From Amphibalanus amphitrite (lineage: Eukaryota; Arthropoda; Thecostraca; Balanomorpha; Balanidae): 64,000 bases of DNA. The notes under the pieces were generated by a model. The model made no database searches. It was given only the letters and a program-made list of their open reading frames with translations, and was not told the origin of the DNA. A program made the translations under genes and the position numbers. Where the stretch lies: positions 1 to 64,000 of the forward strand of contig NW_024882309.1 in the NCBI RefSeq assembly GCF_019059575.1. Direction: 5' to 3'. Shown here in pieces: positions 22,921 to 34,421 of this stretch (its first letter is position 1; the number at the start of each line of letters is the position of its first letter).

Positions 22921-23769
22921 AAAAACAATCAAAGGTTGTGAACGGATTAAATTACAGAGTCTCTCTAACAGCTGGAATGTTACCATAACATGGAAATGTT
23001 ACATACTTTATTCCCTAATCAGCTGGAGCATGCATAATGATACAAATGTTTCTAGTCATGCTTGAGTTGTATGAGCAAGAAGCACGTCCTCGCAACTTTA
23101 ACGTCGTTTTTGGCCGTACACGAAGCCACCTTTCCTCATCCGTCTGCCCATAGTACGAGTTCATCCTCTGTTCCTATCTCGATGGTCACAGGCTACCAGT
23201 TGGAGTAGATAACATCGGAGCAAATCCAACGAGCTGGCCATTAACGTGACTATAGGTGGATCTCGGCCCCTGTTTCACGATACGACCCTCCCCGCCGCTA
23301 CAAGGTATTGACACTTAGCCGGTTTCCATTAAGACGTTGGCAACATTGTGAAGTTTGCTTACGTTTCCATAGGAACGGAGGCACCCATACCTGATGATGC
23401 TAGGTACTGGGTAACAGCGTGCTGCTAAACAGTGCTCGTATAGCTTTGGCCCCGAGGCTGGTTTAGCCACGTGTTACATCAGACATCTCAAAATATCTGT
23501 GGCTTAGAGCCAGGTCAGGTCATTTTGCACCCTATATATTGCCGCATACTCAATACTCTCTCTCTCTATATGCATAATAATATGTGTAATACCAATAATA
23601 ATTCAATAAGAGCAAATTGAAAGGCGTCTCATTTGGTCTGGGCGGGTCATCCTTAACACCCTCAAACATCGGGTTACATGTATGTAAACAGTGGAATAAA
23701 AACGTTCACCAGCAGTTTTTTACTATAACTTTTGATAGAGACGTGCTAGAGCGATGAAAACACGTCAGA

Positions 23770-24215
23770 TGTGTTCAGCTCGACGATACGGATCGACTGA
23801 TATGCAGAATGACCCTTTCCGGTCAGGTCATGACCTTCACCTGACGTAAGATTTTCAAAATGACCTTTCAAGGTCAACCTATAGTTCATTCGACGCGTCT
23901 CGACGAGAGGAACACGATGCTGGCAAAAGTAATGTCGTGGCTCGTTTGAGTCAAAAGATATTACCGAAAAAAACGTTTTTCGTAAACACGGCTATTTTTG
24001 GAGATTTTGCTCTCTGGACGCTAAACCGTTGACCTGAGGTTAAATCTGTGAATAAAACTCAGAAGGACCTGTGAAAGAGCTATCGAATGCGCTTTTCCGC
24101 GCCTCTGTAGTTCTGTTGGTTCCCAAGTTATGCGTCGGATGTTTCGAAAATTGTTGAAATAGACAAAATTTGCCTTTAATGACCTCTGGTGACCCGACCT
24201 TTGATCTGACCTAAA
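23770..24215. repeat. AGGTCA-rich repeat module, copy 2
   Basis: Contains the core GTTCAGCTCGACGATACGG followed by ATCGACTGATAT, and many AGGTCA or TGACCT words. It lies inside the 22433-24812 transposon. Confidence 0.65.
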
Positions 24216-24886
24216 AAAATGACCGAAGTATTTCCGCCATTATTTTTACGCCCTTTGGAATGCCGCTTACCCCGTGTGGCTACGTAGCCCAGAAGCCGAG
24301 TTAGGAGGGGGCGGGGGTTTCATACACCCTCGGCCCGGCGCGGTTGGTACCGTGTACCGGCCCGGCGTGGGTTTATACTTTATGCAAGTAGGATATTTGT
24401 GAAAGTTATAGATTTAATTTAATCGGCAGATGAATATTTATCAAAAATGTACTCATGAAATATATGTAAGAGATGACAGCGATCGGAAAATTACCAATTT
24501 AGCGATGGACGCTAGGTCGCCCACGTGGGTATGAAAACAACGATTTTCATGACAAAGGATACGATCTCAAATACTTAACCTGTCTCTAACGATTCTTGCC
24601 ATTCTCATTTATACCATAGGTATCTTCTGAGCTAGCTGAGAAACCATGTTCCGCAGAAAAATCACTTAATTAGCTCCGACACGACGCCCTCAACACGCAC
24701 GAGGCCGGCCGCTTCCTTAGTGAAGATAGTTCACCTAAATGCCCACCAGGTGGCAGGGGAGACAGATCGCGGGGGGGAGTGGGGGAGTTGCCGATCCGTT
24801 ATGTGATCCGTGGCACTATCTTCCTCTTTTTTTGTACCAAATTCATTCAAAAGGCACCTAAATGGCGCTGCGGTCCAGGTCGGACA

Positions 24887-27459
24887 GCATATTTACGTCT
24901 GGACAACGAGTTGCGTTGGAGAGGCCGGAAATAGTGGCGATTTCAGGACCGCAAAAATGGACCGTCATTGGAATGATTCTTTTTTAAACCGTGCACTGTT
25001 TTCGGCCGGAATTTAATAGTTACTACAAAATATTTTTTAATTACGTTTCCACCAAGAATGAATGCCATCAGGACTAAATTTTTACTACTAATGCATTTTA
25101 TCAAGAAGCATATAGTGCTGTTATATTGCAGTTTTAGCGCGTTTGTTACAAAATATTAAGCGAATAAGCGTCAGTGTAATTATTCATCAGTTCAGTTCAT
25201 CAGTGCCAGAAGTTAACTTGAGGGGGGGGGGGGCTATGCTAATTGCTCTTGTCCATCCACTAAAATTTATTAAATATTTTGCTTTGTGTATTCCAAAAGG
25301 TGACGGAACTATTTCATTTGTGCCTTCATGTCAGAATTGAAGGTGGATCATTAAATTTTCAACGCAGTTTACAAACAAGCATTTCAATTTGGTCTTTCTC
25401 GTATATACATAAGCAGTGGCTAAGAAAAGGTTGATCAATCCTGAAGTTCAGTCATCGTACCTCAACTTGGCAGCAAGATCCCCAAGGACAGAGGATGTAT
25501 TGTACCTATACTGATACATGTCCTGTAAATCAAAACAAACAAGCATTTGGTCTTTCTTGTGTATAAGCAGTGGCTAAGAAAAGGTTGATCAATCCTGAAG
25601 TCCAGTCATTGTACCTCAACTTGGCAGCAAGATCCCCCAAGGACAGAGGATATATTGTATACCTGTCCTGTTAATCAAAACATTTTTGTGCCTGCAAATG
25701 AATATAACTGTGACCCTGTGCTTGTTTTTATACTTACTATGGTCAAACAGGGAACAGCACATGCACATAACATACTCACCTAGCATCTAACTCATAGCTG
25801 TACCCTGCAGGATCTGTACTTGTCTCGAGCATTAACAAAGCGCCAAAGTAGCTTAGTAATCATTTCCCACATTTTCTGAGCAGTAACATGACATACAGCA
25901 GTGCAGAGCAGCTTCAGAGAAGAAACACTTTAAATGCACAGACTAACACCAGCCACCCAATGAGCCAGTTCCTCAGTTGACTGTTTCCCTGGATGCAGCT
26001 TGGCAATGTGAGCTAACTTTTGGCAAGTTGAAGGTTAGCAGGTAAGATTGAGTTAGGGTGAGTACCTACCTATAACTGGGTGCTACTGCTATGCAGGTCT
26101 TGGGTAGGCTGCAAATATGTGTGATGATTGAGGTTAGGTCAGCTGTCAGGTTAGTCAGGTATGCTCATTGCTCAGGTCACATTTTTATGGACACTTGGCG
26201 AATTAAAAAACTAACAATCTAATCTAAGCTAACCCGACTAAGCATACACAACTACTGACTATGGGAACTAAGCACCTACCTACTTGTGCCTACATCTCAT
26301 ACCATGTCAAAGTAGAGTTCCTTGGTGGAAGATTACCCTCAGTACTTTTTATCCCAGCCCTGTGAAGAAAACTAATACCTCTAAGCTCTGAGTCACTGCT
26401 GGCCATCCACAGGAAGAAACACTGAGACTGAGAGCTTTGCCATTGTATATTGGACCAATAATCACTATCACGAATGACTATGAACACATTATATGATCAT
26501 ATCGTTGCATGGATTGTCACATTGACAATTTTACTACAATCCTTTTTTCGAGAAATACAGTGATGATTAACATCAAAATCAACATAAAGTGGATTTAGTG
26601 ATCCAAGCTTTCTCCTCCAGTAGCAATGGAATGATCGCATGTTTCATTTGCCAGACACTGAGTAGGTACCTGATGCACATTACAATCTGCATAGCATCTA
26701 AGCATAGTAAAACTGCCCAAGTCCATTCACTGTAGATTTTTAACTTGATAGTTTGCACTAATTTATCTTGCTGTTGTAAGTTATTATTCAATATTCATAC
26801 CAATACATCAATATGCGCTCATCAGTCAACATTTTCTGGCATGATCCTGCTCAGCGTGCTCTTCAGTATTGCTCCAAGGTCTGCAATATTATAGCTTGTT
26901 TTTGGCCAATAAGCTCTTTTAATTTTACTTTTTCTTGCTGACATATGAGCCCGATCAACTTGTGTTTATCAACCAAAATTTCATAACTTCAAGTTCAACT
27001 TGATATTGATATTGTTCAGGAGTCAGGACCTCTGTCAGCTTCCTGGATACTTCGGATTGTTTTCAGTCACATGCTTCTTAAATATGATGTAAGTCAATCT
27101 TAAAGGATTCAAAACATCCAACAAAACGACGTACAAGAGTACGGAAACAACCAGATAAACTTAAAAAGCGCCTTGGAACAGAGCCAAGTGGTGCTCCATT
27201 TGTTTGTTTACAATGATTGTAGTGCTGATGTATTTTTAGGACTCTGAATGTCGGCTTATAAAAAATGAAACGTTTTTACAAAAGTTGTAAGGTGATTAAT
27301 ATTTATCTGAAAGAACTAAAATATTCAAAAGCCAAACACTATGAAATACGTGAATCGGAACGAAAAAGTAACCCCAAAGTCCAGCCTAATCACCGGCTCC
27401 TAAAACTGCAACAGAATCAGCACTTTTCCCCGCAACTCGTTGTCCAGACGTAAATATGC
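24887..27459. mobile_element. MULE-like DNA transposon, copy 2 (9-bp TSD), inverted
   Basis: Same termini as copy 1 (GCATATTTACGTCTGG at 24887, inverse ending at 27459) and a perfect 9-bp duplication GGTCGGACA (24878-24886, 27460-27468). It is the reverse-complement counterpart of 338-4479 but lacks the nested CAGTAGG element, and it shows the empty AATT site near 25240. An insertion-prone G run (about 25221-25231) lies beside that site. No transposase seen. Confidence 0.9.
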
Positions 27460-27719
27460 GGTCGGACAGCGGTCTGTGTCGTAGTGTATTTCACTTGGGG
27501 GATTTTCTACCATACATCTGCCTGAGCTTAGGGTAATTACAATTTGTCGGCGACGTTAAAAAATGATGCACTTTTTTCGCAGTATAGGATATCGCATGTG
27601 CAATTTCTGCCTTTTTGGGTGCGCTTTATCGGTTTTTCGTGAGTAACTCGCGTAAAAACCGTCCGATCGCGACGAAACTTTCTATGCCCCCGATTTTATC
27701 AATTTTACACCTACCCTGA

Positions 27720-27955
27720 AAATTTAATGACCCTGACCCAAATGACCTTTGACCTGTGACATATTTCTCGAGACCATGTTTGGCCCGAATCGCGATTCGG
27801 CGTATGTCGGCTCGCATTAGCCGCGCGGTTGCAGTCTTCACGTGGCTTCAGGCGTTGAAACATTGTGATTTGATGCTGGTCCCATGCATTAGGGTGGGTG
27901 TCAAGGTCACCGGAAGGTCAGGTCAGCTCAATGACCTTTGATGACCTCGGTTCCT
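27720..27955. repeat. AGGTCA-rich repeat module, copy 3 (partial)
   Basis: Many TGACCT/AGGTCA words (for example AATGACCTTTGACCTGTGAC and GGAAGGTCAGGTCAGC) just beyond the MULE-like copy. The core motif of other copies is not obvious here. Confidence 0.5.
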
Positions 27956-28027
27956 TTTTTCGAGTTTTACATGTTTTTAGGCTAGTTTTTGGAGCTGATT
28001 TAGAATTTAGCAACCATTTGAACATTA

Positions 28028-28540
28028 CAAGGGGTGTAACAAAATTATCCGGACACCTTTCTTTCCGCTGTAATTAAAAAGCAAAACAATCTGGTACTTT
28101 TTCTTTTAACTGAGCTTGTAGCCACCTTTCATAAAAACACAGTGGTGAATGTTCTGGAGCATTTCAGCCAATGAATTCTCCAGCACACTGGCTTTGATGC
28201 AGACCAATGCCGTCTAAACCTGTGCCTGCGGTTGAGCAGTGCTTATGGCGGGTGGCTCTTCATATACCTCCTGCTGAACAAGAACCCACAGGTTTTCGAT
28301 TGAATTGGGATCGCGACTTTTTCCAAGTCATAAGCGTTAGCCCAGAATGATTGAAGGTTCTATCGGCATCACTTCCCGTTCTTTTAGGGACTTCAAGTAG
28401 CGCGCCGCCCCGCATGAAGACAGCGTGGCTTGAATCAGGCATCAGTGCGCGTTCAGAAATCGTTCAGGCATCTATGCCGTCTGGTTGAGCGCCTCCAATC
28501 ATGCTCCACCACCTTCCCTGGAAAAGCTCCACCCTGGCCT
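28028..28540 (-). mobile_element. Decayed Tc1/mariner transposon, transposase C-terminal part
   Basis: On the minus strand a degenerate frame reads SRDPNSIENLWVLVQQEVYE, the hallmark NPxENLW block with the last catalytic acid of DD34E transposases. It is followed by a stop and then LENSLAEMLQNIHHCVFMKGG to a terminal stop near 28104. Upstream MPDSSHAVFMRGGA may be the second-Asp region. The + strand end, after a TA, starts CAAGGGGTGTAAC and contains CCGGACACC, typical of Tc1 inverted repeats. Stops and frameshifts make it dead. The 5' part is missing. Confidence 0.75.
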
Positions 28541-28560
28541 ATGGGGCAAAATATAAGGGA

Positions 28561-30129
28561 CAAAAACACAAAACAAGACAGATAAAAACAAAGCAAAATT
28601 AACTCATTACCTAATGAAATTCAGGCTGGAGCAAATACATACATAGGTAATAGGTATCTATGTCAAATTAGAATGAAAGATTAAAATCAACCTGACCAGG
28701 CCTTACGGTCTGACCTGGTCCCAACCACCTTACTTCGCCTAACTTAACCCAATTCAACCTTAGCCTACCACAACACCTGCAGAGGTACCTTCCTGGAAAA
28801 ATGACGCCCAGGGAGGTGACTGTCCAACTTATTGGAATACTACCATGATTGCTTGTCAAAATGTGTGTCATCATGCTCTTGTTTGACAAGTGATGTATAA
28901 TAAATGTGATATTCAATAATTATCTCCTGACTGTTGACTGTTGAGTGGTCAAAATATTCAAATAATTAGGGTACAATGCTGTGCATAGTGCACACTAATC
29001 ATGTTGTTTTTGTGTAGGCCCTCTGCACATTGTTGTGTGCACTGCTAGCTATTGCAGGATCAGTGAGGGTTGTAGACATGCTACATACATTGTGCAATTT
29101 GAAGATATTGGCACAAAGTTCATCTGTAATTACTATGCTTAACACCTAATGTAAGAAGCGACATAAATGCCCACATGATAAAACTCTCTGGTCAACATCA
29201 CACAAATTTATTGACATACTTTGCAGGTACATGTTTACATTCATGGCAAATACTTTCAATTTGATTCAGAAACTAGTTGCTAGTAAGCTTGCATTTTTGT
29301 AGGTACAACAACGACCATATATTAAGTGGTCATAAAAAACCTTCTCATAGCATTCATCACATACCTTTTTACCAAACAAGTACCTTATAGCTACCATGCA
29401 ATGATTCTTAATTTTTCGCAATCCATCTATATCTCAACTGACACAATGAATTTGAAATACCCTAACAAAGCCTATAACTGTACATAAGAAGAATGCAATA
29501 CTACAAGAACTATGAATTTCTGAAGTTATTCTCACATGCTGGAATGTTGAAACTCTACTTTTGTCGTCCATTTCCACGTTTGATTGAGCCATCATATCAA
29601 ACTGTTTTCGTTCTTCAGTCACAAGCTTTCGCACAAATCTTGAATTTTAATGCATCATCTTGAATCATGCTCCAGTCTTTCCAACAAGGTACTATGTAAC
29701 ATCAAAACAATTTTGATTTGCTACAACAGCTTCAGATCATGATAGACTTGAGGTTTGTTACACCATTTGCCAGACAAATATCTACAAAATGTGTATCAAT
29801 TTCCAAACTAAGTAGTTGATCATATCAGTATTTGCAGTTTCCACAAAATGTTTCATAATACTATTCTATGTTTATATAAAGAAACTCAAATAATCCACAA
29901 ATTGTTATTGAAACACTCCCACTTTGACTTCAAGAGTTCACAGCAATAACAATACAAAGAAGCAAACAAACATTGCGCCAGATTTCGTATGAAACGCGCC
30001 ATCGTCCTGAAGTTTCTACCACAGACCAGGGTATCCACAGACGGTAGTTCAACCGCAGCCGTAGTGCAAAAACCCCTGCCCATCTTACCCCACGGCGGAG
30101 CTCGGTTGCAATTTGTAAATACGCGTCGT
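28561..30129. other. Intergenic, nothing recognised
   Basis: AT-rich DNA with short chance ORFs only. No gene or mobile-element ends were identified. Confidence 0.4.
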
Positions 30130-30634
30130 GCTCGGATCAGTGTTGCCGTCCTGGTACTATAGTACCAGATCTGGTACTTTTTCGACCTTTCTGGTACGGA
30201 GGTACGCCTGAACGAAATCTGGTACTTTTTCGCCGAAATGCATTTTTTGGCATTTCAATATTTCTTTAAATTAAATCTAAGTAAAAAGAAAACACAATTC
30301 TTTTAGTCAGGAGGGATGGTGTTTCTAACTTTCTCATCATAATGTGTCATGCATCGGATTCGGAATTAGTGATACCTATTCCTGTGATAGTAGAAGTTAA
30401 CAAGTGGAAAATTCGCGCGCCACGCCGGCTGCCAAGGACGGTCCGCCGGCTGCAGGCTGAGGCAGTTGTGTCCAAGGCAATATAAGAGGTTGTGTCGTGA
30501 GTTCGGAATTCACTGGGCCCAAATAGGTATAGGTATAGGTATATAGATAATGGACTTGGGGTAGCAGTATGCTATTTGTTGTCCATGTCATTGTTGGCAA
30601 GGAAACATGTCAGGGTACTCATTGAGGTTGGAGG

Positions 30635-33457
30635 TCACAGGTCACAGTTGGCTTTGAGCTGGAGGTGCTTATCTAGCTTAGCTTTAAATGTAGCAGTGGT
30701 GTCAGCAGACACAACATCATCTGGTAGCTTGTTCCAGTCATTAGCCACCCTCTGTGAGAAGAACCTTTGTCTGGCTTGATGGACTGACTGCTCCTTGTGT
30801 AATTTCATATGGTGACCTCTTGTGTTTGTCGTCCTCAGTTTGAAAAACTTCTCTCTCCTCACATTGAGCTTCCCTGACATGATTTTATACGTCTCAATCA
30901 AGTCGCCTCTTTTTATCCTGTCTTTAATAGATACGGTCTTCAGGACTTTTAGTCTTTCTTGGTATGGCCTGTGCTTTAACCCCCTCACCAATCTTGTAGC
31001 TCTGCGCTGGATGTTTTCGAGGAGACTGATATCTTGAACAGCTTGGGGACCCACAGCTTGTATACAGTAGTCCAGGTGTGGTCTCACATATGAGTTGAAG
31101 AGGCTGGTGAAGTTTGTTGCTGTGATTTGGTCAAAGGACCTCTTTATCATTCGGAGAGCTACCATTGCTTTGCTCGCAGCTCTTTGACAGTGACTAGTAG
31201 GTCGAAGGTCGTTTGTTATAGTCACCCCCAGGTCTCGCTCCTTATCTGTGACTTCTAGTTTGACTCCTCTAATACTGTAAGATCTTTTTGGGTTTTGTGG
31301 TCCACAGTGCATCACTTTACACTTTTGGGGGTTGAATTCAAGAAGCCATTGTTCAGTCCATTGCGAGAGTCTATCTAGGTCTGCCTGAAGTTGTTCTGAG
31401 TCCTCTGAATTTCTGACCTTGCGATAAATCTTCATGTCATCTGCAAACAGTTTTGCGTCGCACTGGACCAATGTGGGCAATTCGTTGACATATATCACAA
31501 ACAGGATGGGTCCCAATACTGAGCCCTGCGGAACTCCGCTGGTCACAGCCTCTTCTCTAGATTCTTGGTCATGAACTACTACCTTCTGAGTCCTGTCCTG
31601 AAGAAAGTTTGTGATCCATTGAAGCACTCCTGCTTTGACACCATAGGCAGCCAGCTTCTTAACAAGTCTTCGGTGGGGCACAGAATCAAAGGCCTTTTTA
31701 AAGTCACAATAGATGATGTCCAGTCCACTGCTGCTGTCCAGTATGTGTGTCCAATCCTCCAGAGCCTCTAGAAGATTGGTCAAACATGATTTTCTGGGTA
31801 CAAAGCCATGCTGTTCTTTGCAGATGAGATCTTTCTCTAATAGATGGTTGAGCAGGTGCCTTTTGATAATTCTTTCCATGACCTTACATGCGTGACTAGT
31901 CAGACTCACAGGCCTGTAGTTACTTGCCAGTTTTTTGGAGCCTCCCTTGAAGAGTGGTACCACTGCTGCTCTCTTCCAAGCTGTTGGTAGCTGTCCGCTT
32001 GTCATGGACTTTTGGAATATCTGCATGAGTGGGTATGCTAGCTCAGGTGCACAGTTTTTCAAGAGAAAGGGGGAAACATCATCCGGTCCTGATGCCTTGT
32101 CTTCAGTCAACGTTTGAAGTTCATGGAGTACTTCCTGAAAAGTAATGTTAATATCCTCGAGTGATTCTCCTTCTTCCACCTGACTTTCAAAAGCTGGCAA
32201 AACACCGCCTTGTTCTTTTACAAAAACTGAGCAAAAGAATGTTTGTAGTTCATCTGCAATCTCTTTCTTTGTTGCTATCACAGTGCCATCAGGTTTGACT
32301 AGTTCCATCACTTTGTCTCTTGTTTTGCTTTGCAGTCTTACATATTTGGCTATCTTCTTTGGCATTATCTTAGCTGACCTTGCCAGCTCTTCCTCATACA
32401 ACCTTCTTGTCTGCCGGATGTGACTCGTGGTCTCGTTTCTGATCCTGGTAAACTTCTTCAGATTCTCTGCTGTTTGTTCTTTTCTGTACTGCTTGTAGGC
32501 TTTATATTTACGCTTCACTTGCTTATCTAGTGCTTTATTCCACCACGGTGGTGACAGTTTTGTTTTTCTTCTGCCTTTGAATAGAGGAACATACTTCTTT
32601 CTGCAATCGTGTAACTTATCAACAAAGAATGTCCATGCTGCTTCAACATCCATGTTTTCTATCACATCCCACTGCACCTGTGCTAGCTCATGACGGATAG
32701 AATCATAGTTACCAGCTCTGTAATTGTATCTGAGTTGTTCCTTGGCCTCCCTGTTTTCAGAGTGTATTCTGTAGTCCCATATTATCACACAGTGATCACT
32801 TTTTCCTATTGGAGCTTCATATTTGACTTCCTCAACATTGTTTTCCTGATTAGTGAGGATGAGGTCCAGGGTAGAGGGGGCTGTACCTGCTCTGTGCCTG
32901 GTGCTGGATTTCACATGCTGGGTTAAGTAACAGTCTTGTACTATGTTGTAAAACTGAGTGGCATCAGAGTTTGGTGGTCCTGAAATTGCACCAGTGTCCC
33001 AATCAATTTCTCTGTAATTAAAGTCTCCCATAACCAGGTAGTCTGTAGCACTAATTGTTTTCATTTTCTCTAGCAACTTCAGCAGTTCTTGATTATTTTC
33101 CCGATCACTGTTTGGTGGTCTGTAGCAGATGCCCACCACTATTGTGTTCCCAGGCCTTGTGTGAATTCTACACCATGCTGCTTCTTCAAAGTTTGAATTG
33201 TTCAAAATATCACACTCGCTGACCCTTAAATGATCTGCCACAAGAAGTAGAACACCTCCACCTTTACAACCATCAGGTCGGGACTTACTGGCTGCTACTT
33301 GATAGCCTTGAATGTGAATCTCATCCTTCTGCCACACTTCTGTCAGTCCTATAATGTCTGGCTTATGAATGTCCACCCTGTTCACAAACTCTTCCATCTT
33401 GTTTCCTAAGCTATTGACATTAGAGTAGAAGCATGACAAAACTTTGTTGAGAGTCAC
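30635..33457 (-). CDS. CR1 ORF2: endonuclease-reverse transcriptase
   Basis: About 940 residues without a stop. Endonuclease: FYSNVNSLGNKM, GLTEVWQ, GICYRPPNSD, VMGDFNYREIDW, SDHCVIIWDY. RT: SNYRPVSLTSHACKVME, EQHGFVPRKSC, motif A YCDFKKAFDSV, motif B GVPQGSVLGPILF, motif C FADD, then ERDLGVTI. The C-terminal CR1 block has RPHLDYC, QRRATRLV, KRGDLIETYKIM and WNKLPDDVV. No RNase H. The frame begins within a few bases of the ORF1 stop. A GTG is at 33457 but the first ATG (NKMEEF) is about 20 codons in, inside the conserved endonuclease start. Translation is probably coupled to ORF1 termination. All visible catalytic residues are intact. Confidence 0.95.
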   Translation of the reverse strand: MTLNKVLSCFYSNVNSLGNKMEEFVNRVDIHKPDIIGLTEVWQKDEIHIQGYQVAASKSRPDGCKGGGVLLLVADHLRVSECDILNNSNFEEAAWCRIHTRPGNTIVVGICYRPPNSDRENNQELLKLLEKMKTISATDYLVMGDFNYREIDWDTGAISGPPNSDATQFYNIVQDCYLTQHVKSSTRHRAGTAPSTLDLILTNQENNVEEVKYEAPIGKSDHCVIIWDYRIHSENREAKEQLRYNYRAGNYDSIRHELAQVQWDVIENMDVEAAWTFFVDKLHDCRKKYVPLFKGRRKTKLSPPWWNKALDKQVKRKYKAYKQYRKEQTAENLKKFTRIRNETTSHIRQTRRLYEEELARSAKIMPKKIAKYVRLQSKTRDKVMELVKPDGTVIATKKEIADELQTFFCSVFVKEQGGVLPAFESQVEEGESLEDINITFQEVLHELQTLTEDKASGPDDVSPFLLKNCAPELAYPLMQIFQKSMTSGQLPTAWKRAAVVPLFKGGSKKLASNYRPVSLTSHACKVMERIIKRHLLNHLLEKDLICKEQHGFVPRKSCLTNLLEALEDWTHILDSSSGLDIIYCDFKKAFDSVPHRRLVKKLAAYGVKAGVLQWITNFLQDRTQKVVVHDQESREEAVTSGVPQGSVLGPILFVIYVNELPTLVQCDAKLFADDMKIYRKVRNSEDSEQLQADLDRLSQWTEQWLLEFNPQKCKVMHCGPQNPKRSYSIRGVKLEVTDKERDLGVTITNDLRPTSHCQRAASKAMVALRMIKRSFDQITATNFTSLFNSYVRPHLDYCIQAVGPQAVQDISLLENIQRRATRLVRGLKHRPYQERLKVLKTVSIKDRIKRGDLIETYKIMSGKLNVRREKFFKLRTTNTRGHHMKLHKEQSVHQARQRFFSQRVANDWNKLPDDVVSADTTATFKAKLDKHLQLKANCDL

Positions 33458-33458
33458 A

Positions 33459-34421
33459 CTACTGTTCTCTTGGGACCACCTTGTTCTGAAAGATCCTGTG
33501 TGTCTCCTTGCCTTTTCTTTTGAGTTCGTCCCTCAGTTCTTTTTGCTTTGATCTTTCTTCTGGCGACAGATCCTTGGTGATGTACCTGTTCTTGAACCCT
33601 ACATCTGTTAGTCTGAACCTCTTTTTGTACAGGTCCTCTAGTTGCTCTTTGTCTTTAAGTTTCACCAAAAGCAATCTCGGTTTGTCGGATGAAGTGTCTC
33701 TTCTGCCAAGACGGACCACGTCTAGCAAATCTATATGAGTGTCGTTGCCTCGCAGGGCCCTAGACATCTCTTGGATCCTTTCCTTGTCATATTCCTTCCT
33801 TACCTCTGTCTCGCTTGACTCTGACTCTGGCAGGTTGTGAATGATCAGGTTCATGTCCCTTTTCTCGTTGCTCGTTTGAACAGCTTTCTTTATCGTGTCC
33901 GAGCTCTGTAGGATAACCTTTTTCTGTTCGCTTAGTTTTTCTACTACTTTCTTCTCCATTTCATTTATTTTTTTCTCGATCCCTTTCTCTACAGTTTTCT
34001 CATCCTTGTCTTTGCCAATTGCTTCTATGACATTCTTTTCTACCTGCTCTACTCTAGAGATCACTTGTTGCAGTGAAACCGAGACCTTGAATTTCATTCT
34101 GCATGTTTCGCACACCCAGAAGAGGTCGTGTAGGTCGATGGCTTTAAAAGCCTCAACACTTAGGCCCTGACAGCTCGGGTGGAACCAGTCATTACAGCCT
34201 TCGCATTCTATAGAATCTTGTTTCTTCCCGATAGTTTTGCCACATGGTTTCCCAGTACTTCCTCTGCACTGGAATGCCTTACCTTTCTTTGATTTCTTTT
34301 TGCTTTGCACAGTCACAAACCCCTCCTCAGCACTTTCATTCCCGCCACTTTCATGTTCGCTTTCCTGGCCTTGAGACAATTGTGACGCAGGGGTCTCACG
34401 CGATGCAAGACCCTTTACCAT
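33459..34421 (-). CDS. CR1 ORF1 with PHD finger
   Basis: 320 residues from ATG at 34421 to TAG at 33459-33461. Order: acidic, Ser/Glu-rich N-terminus; PHD-type zinc finger (about residues 50-110) with Cys pairs around CRGSTGKPC, IECEGC, WFHPSC and FWVCETC; a Lys/Glu-rich coiled coil (about 115-185); then an RRM-like ORF1 core (LIIHNLPES, DVVRLGRR, RLLLVKL) and a basic C-terminal block RYITKDLSPEERSKQKELRD. PHD-bearing ORF1 proteins are known in CR1-clade elements. The role is RNA binding and particle assembly; the PHD could direct chromatin interaction (inference). Confidence 0.92.
   Translation of the reverse strand: MVKGLASRETPASQLSQGQESEHESGGNESAEEGFVTVQSKKKSKKGKAFQCRGSTGKPCGKTIGKKQDSIECEGCNDWFHPSCQGLSVEAFKAIDLHDLFWVCETCRMKFKVSVSLQQVISRVEQVEKNVIEAIGKDKDEKTVEKGIEKKINEMEKKVVEKLSEQKKVILQSSDTIKKAVQTSNEKRDMNLIIHNLPESESSETEVRKEYDKERIQEMSRALRGNDTHIDLLDVVRLGRRDTSSDKPRLLLVKLKDKEQLEDLYKKRFRLTDVGFKNRYITKDLSPEERSKQKELRDELKRKGKETHRIFQNKVVPREQ

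Larger units (their letters stand above)
22433..24812. mobile_element. Inverted-repeat DNA transposon with GCACTAT target duplication
   Basis: Ends CACGGATCAC...GTGATCCGTG extend as an imperfect inverted repeat of about 30 bp (left continues CTAACGGATCGGCAACTC). They are flanked by GCACTAT on both sides (22426-22432, 24813-24819). A 7- to 8-bp duplication fits hAT or P-like elements. No transposase is visible. The interior holds a SINE-like tail (22800-22920) and an AGGTCA-rich module (23770-24215). Confidence 0.75.
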
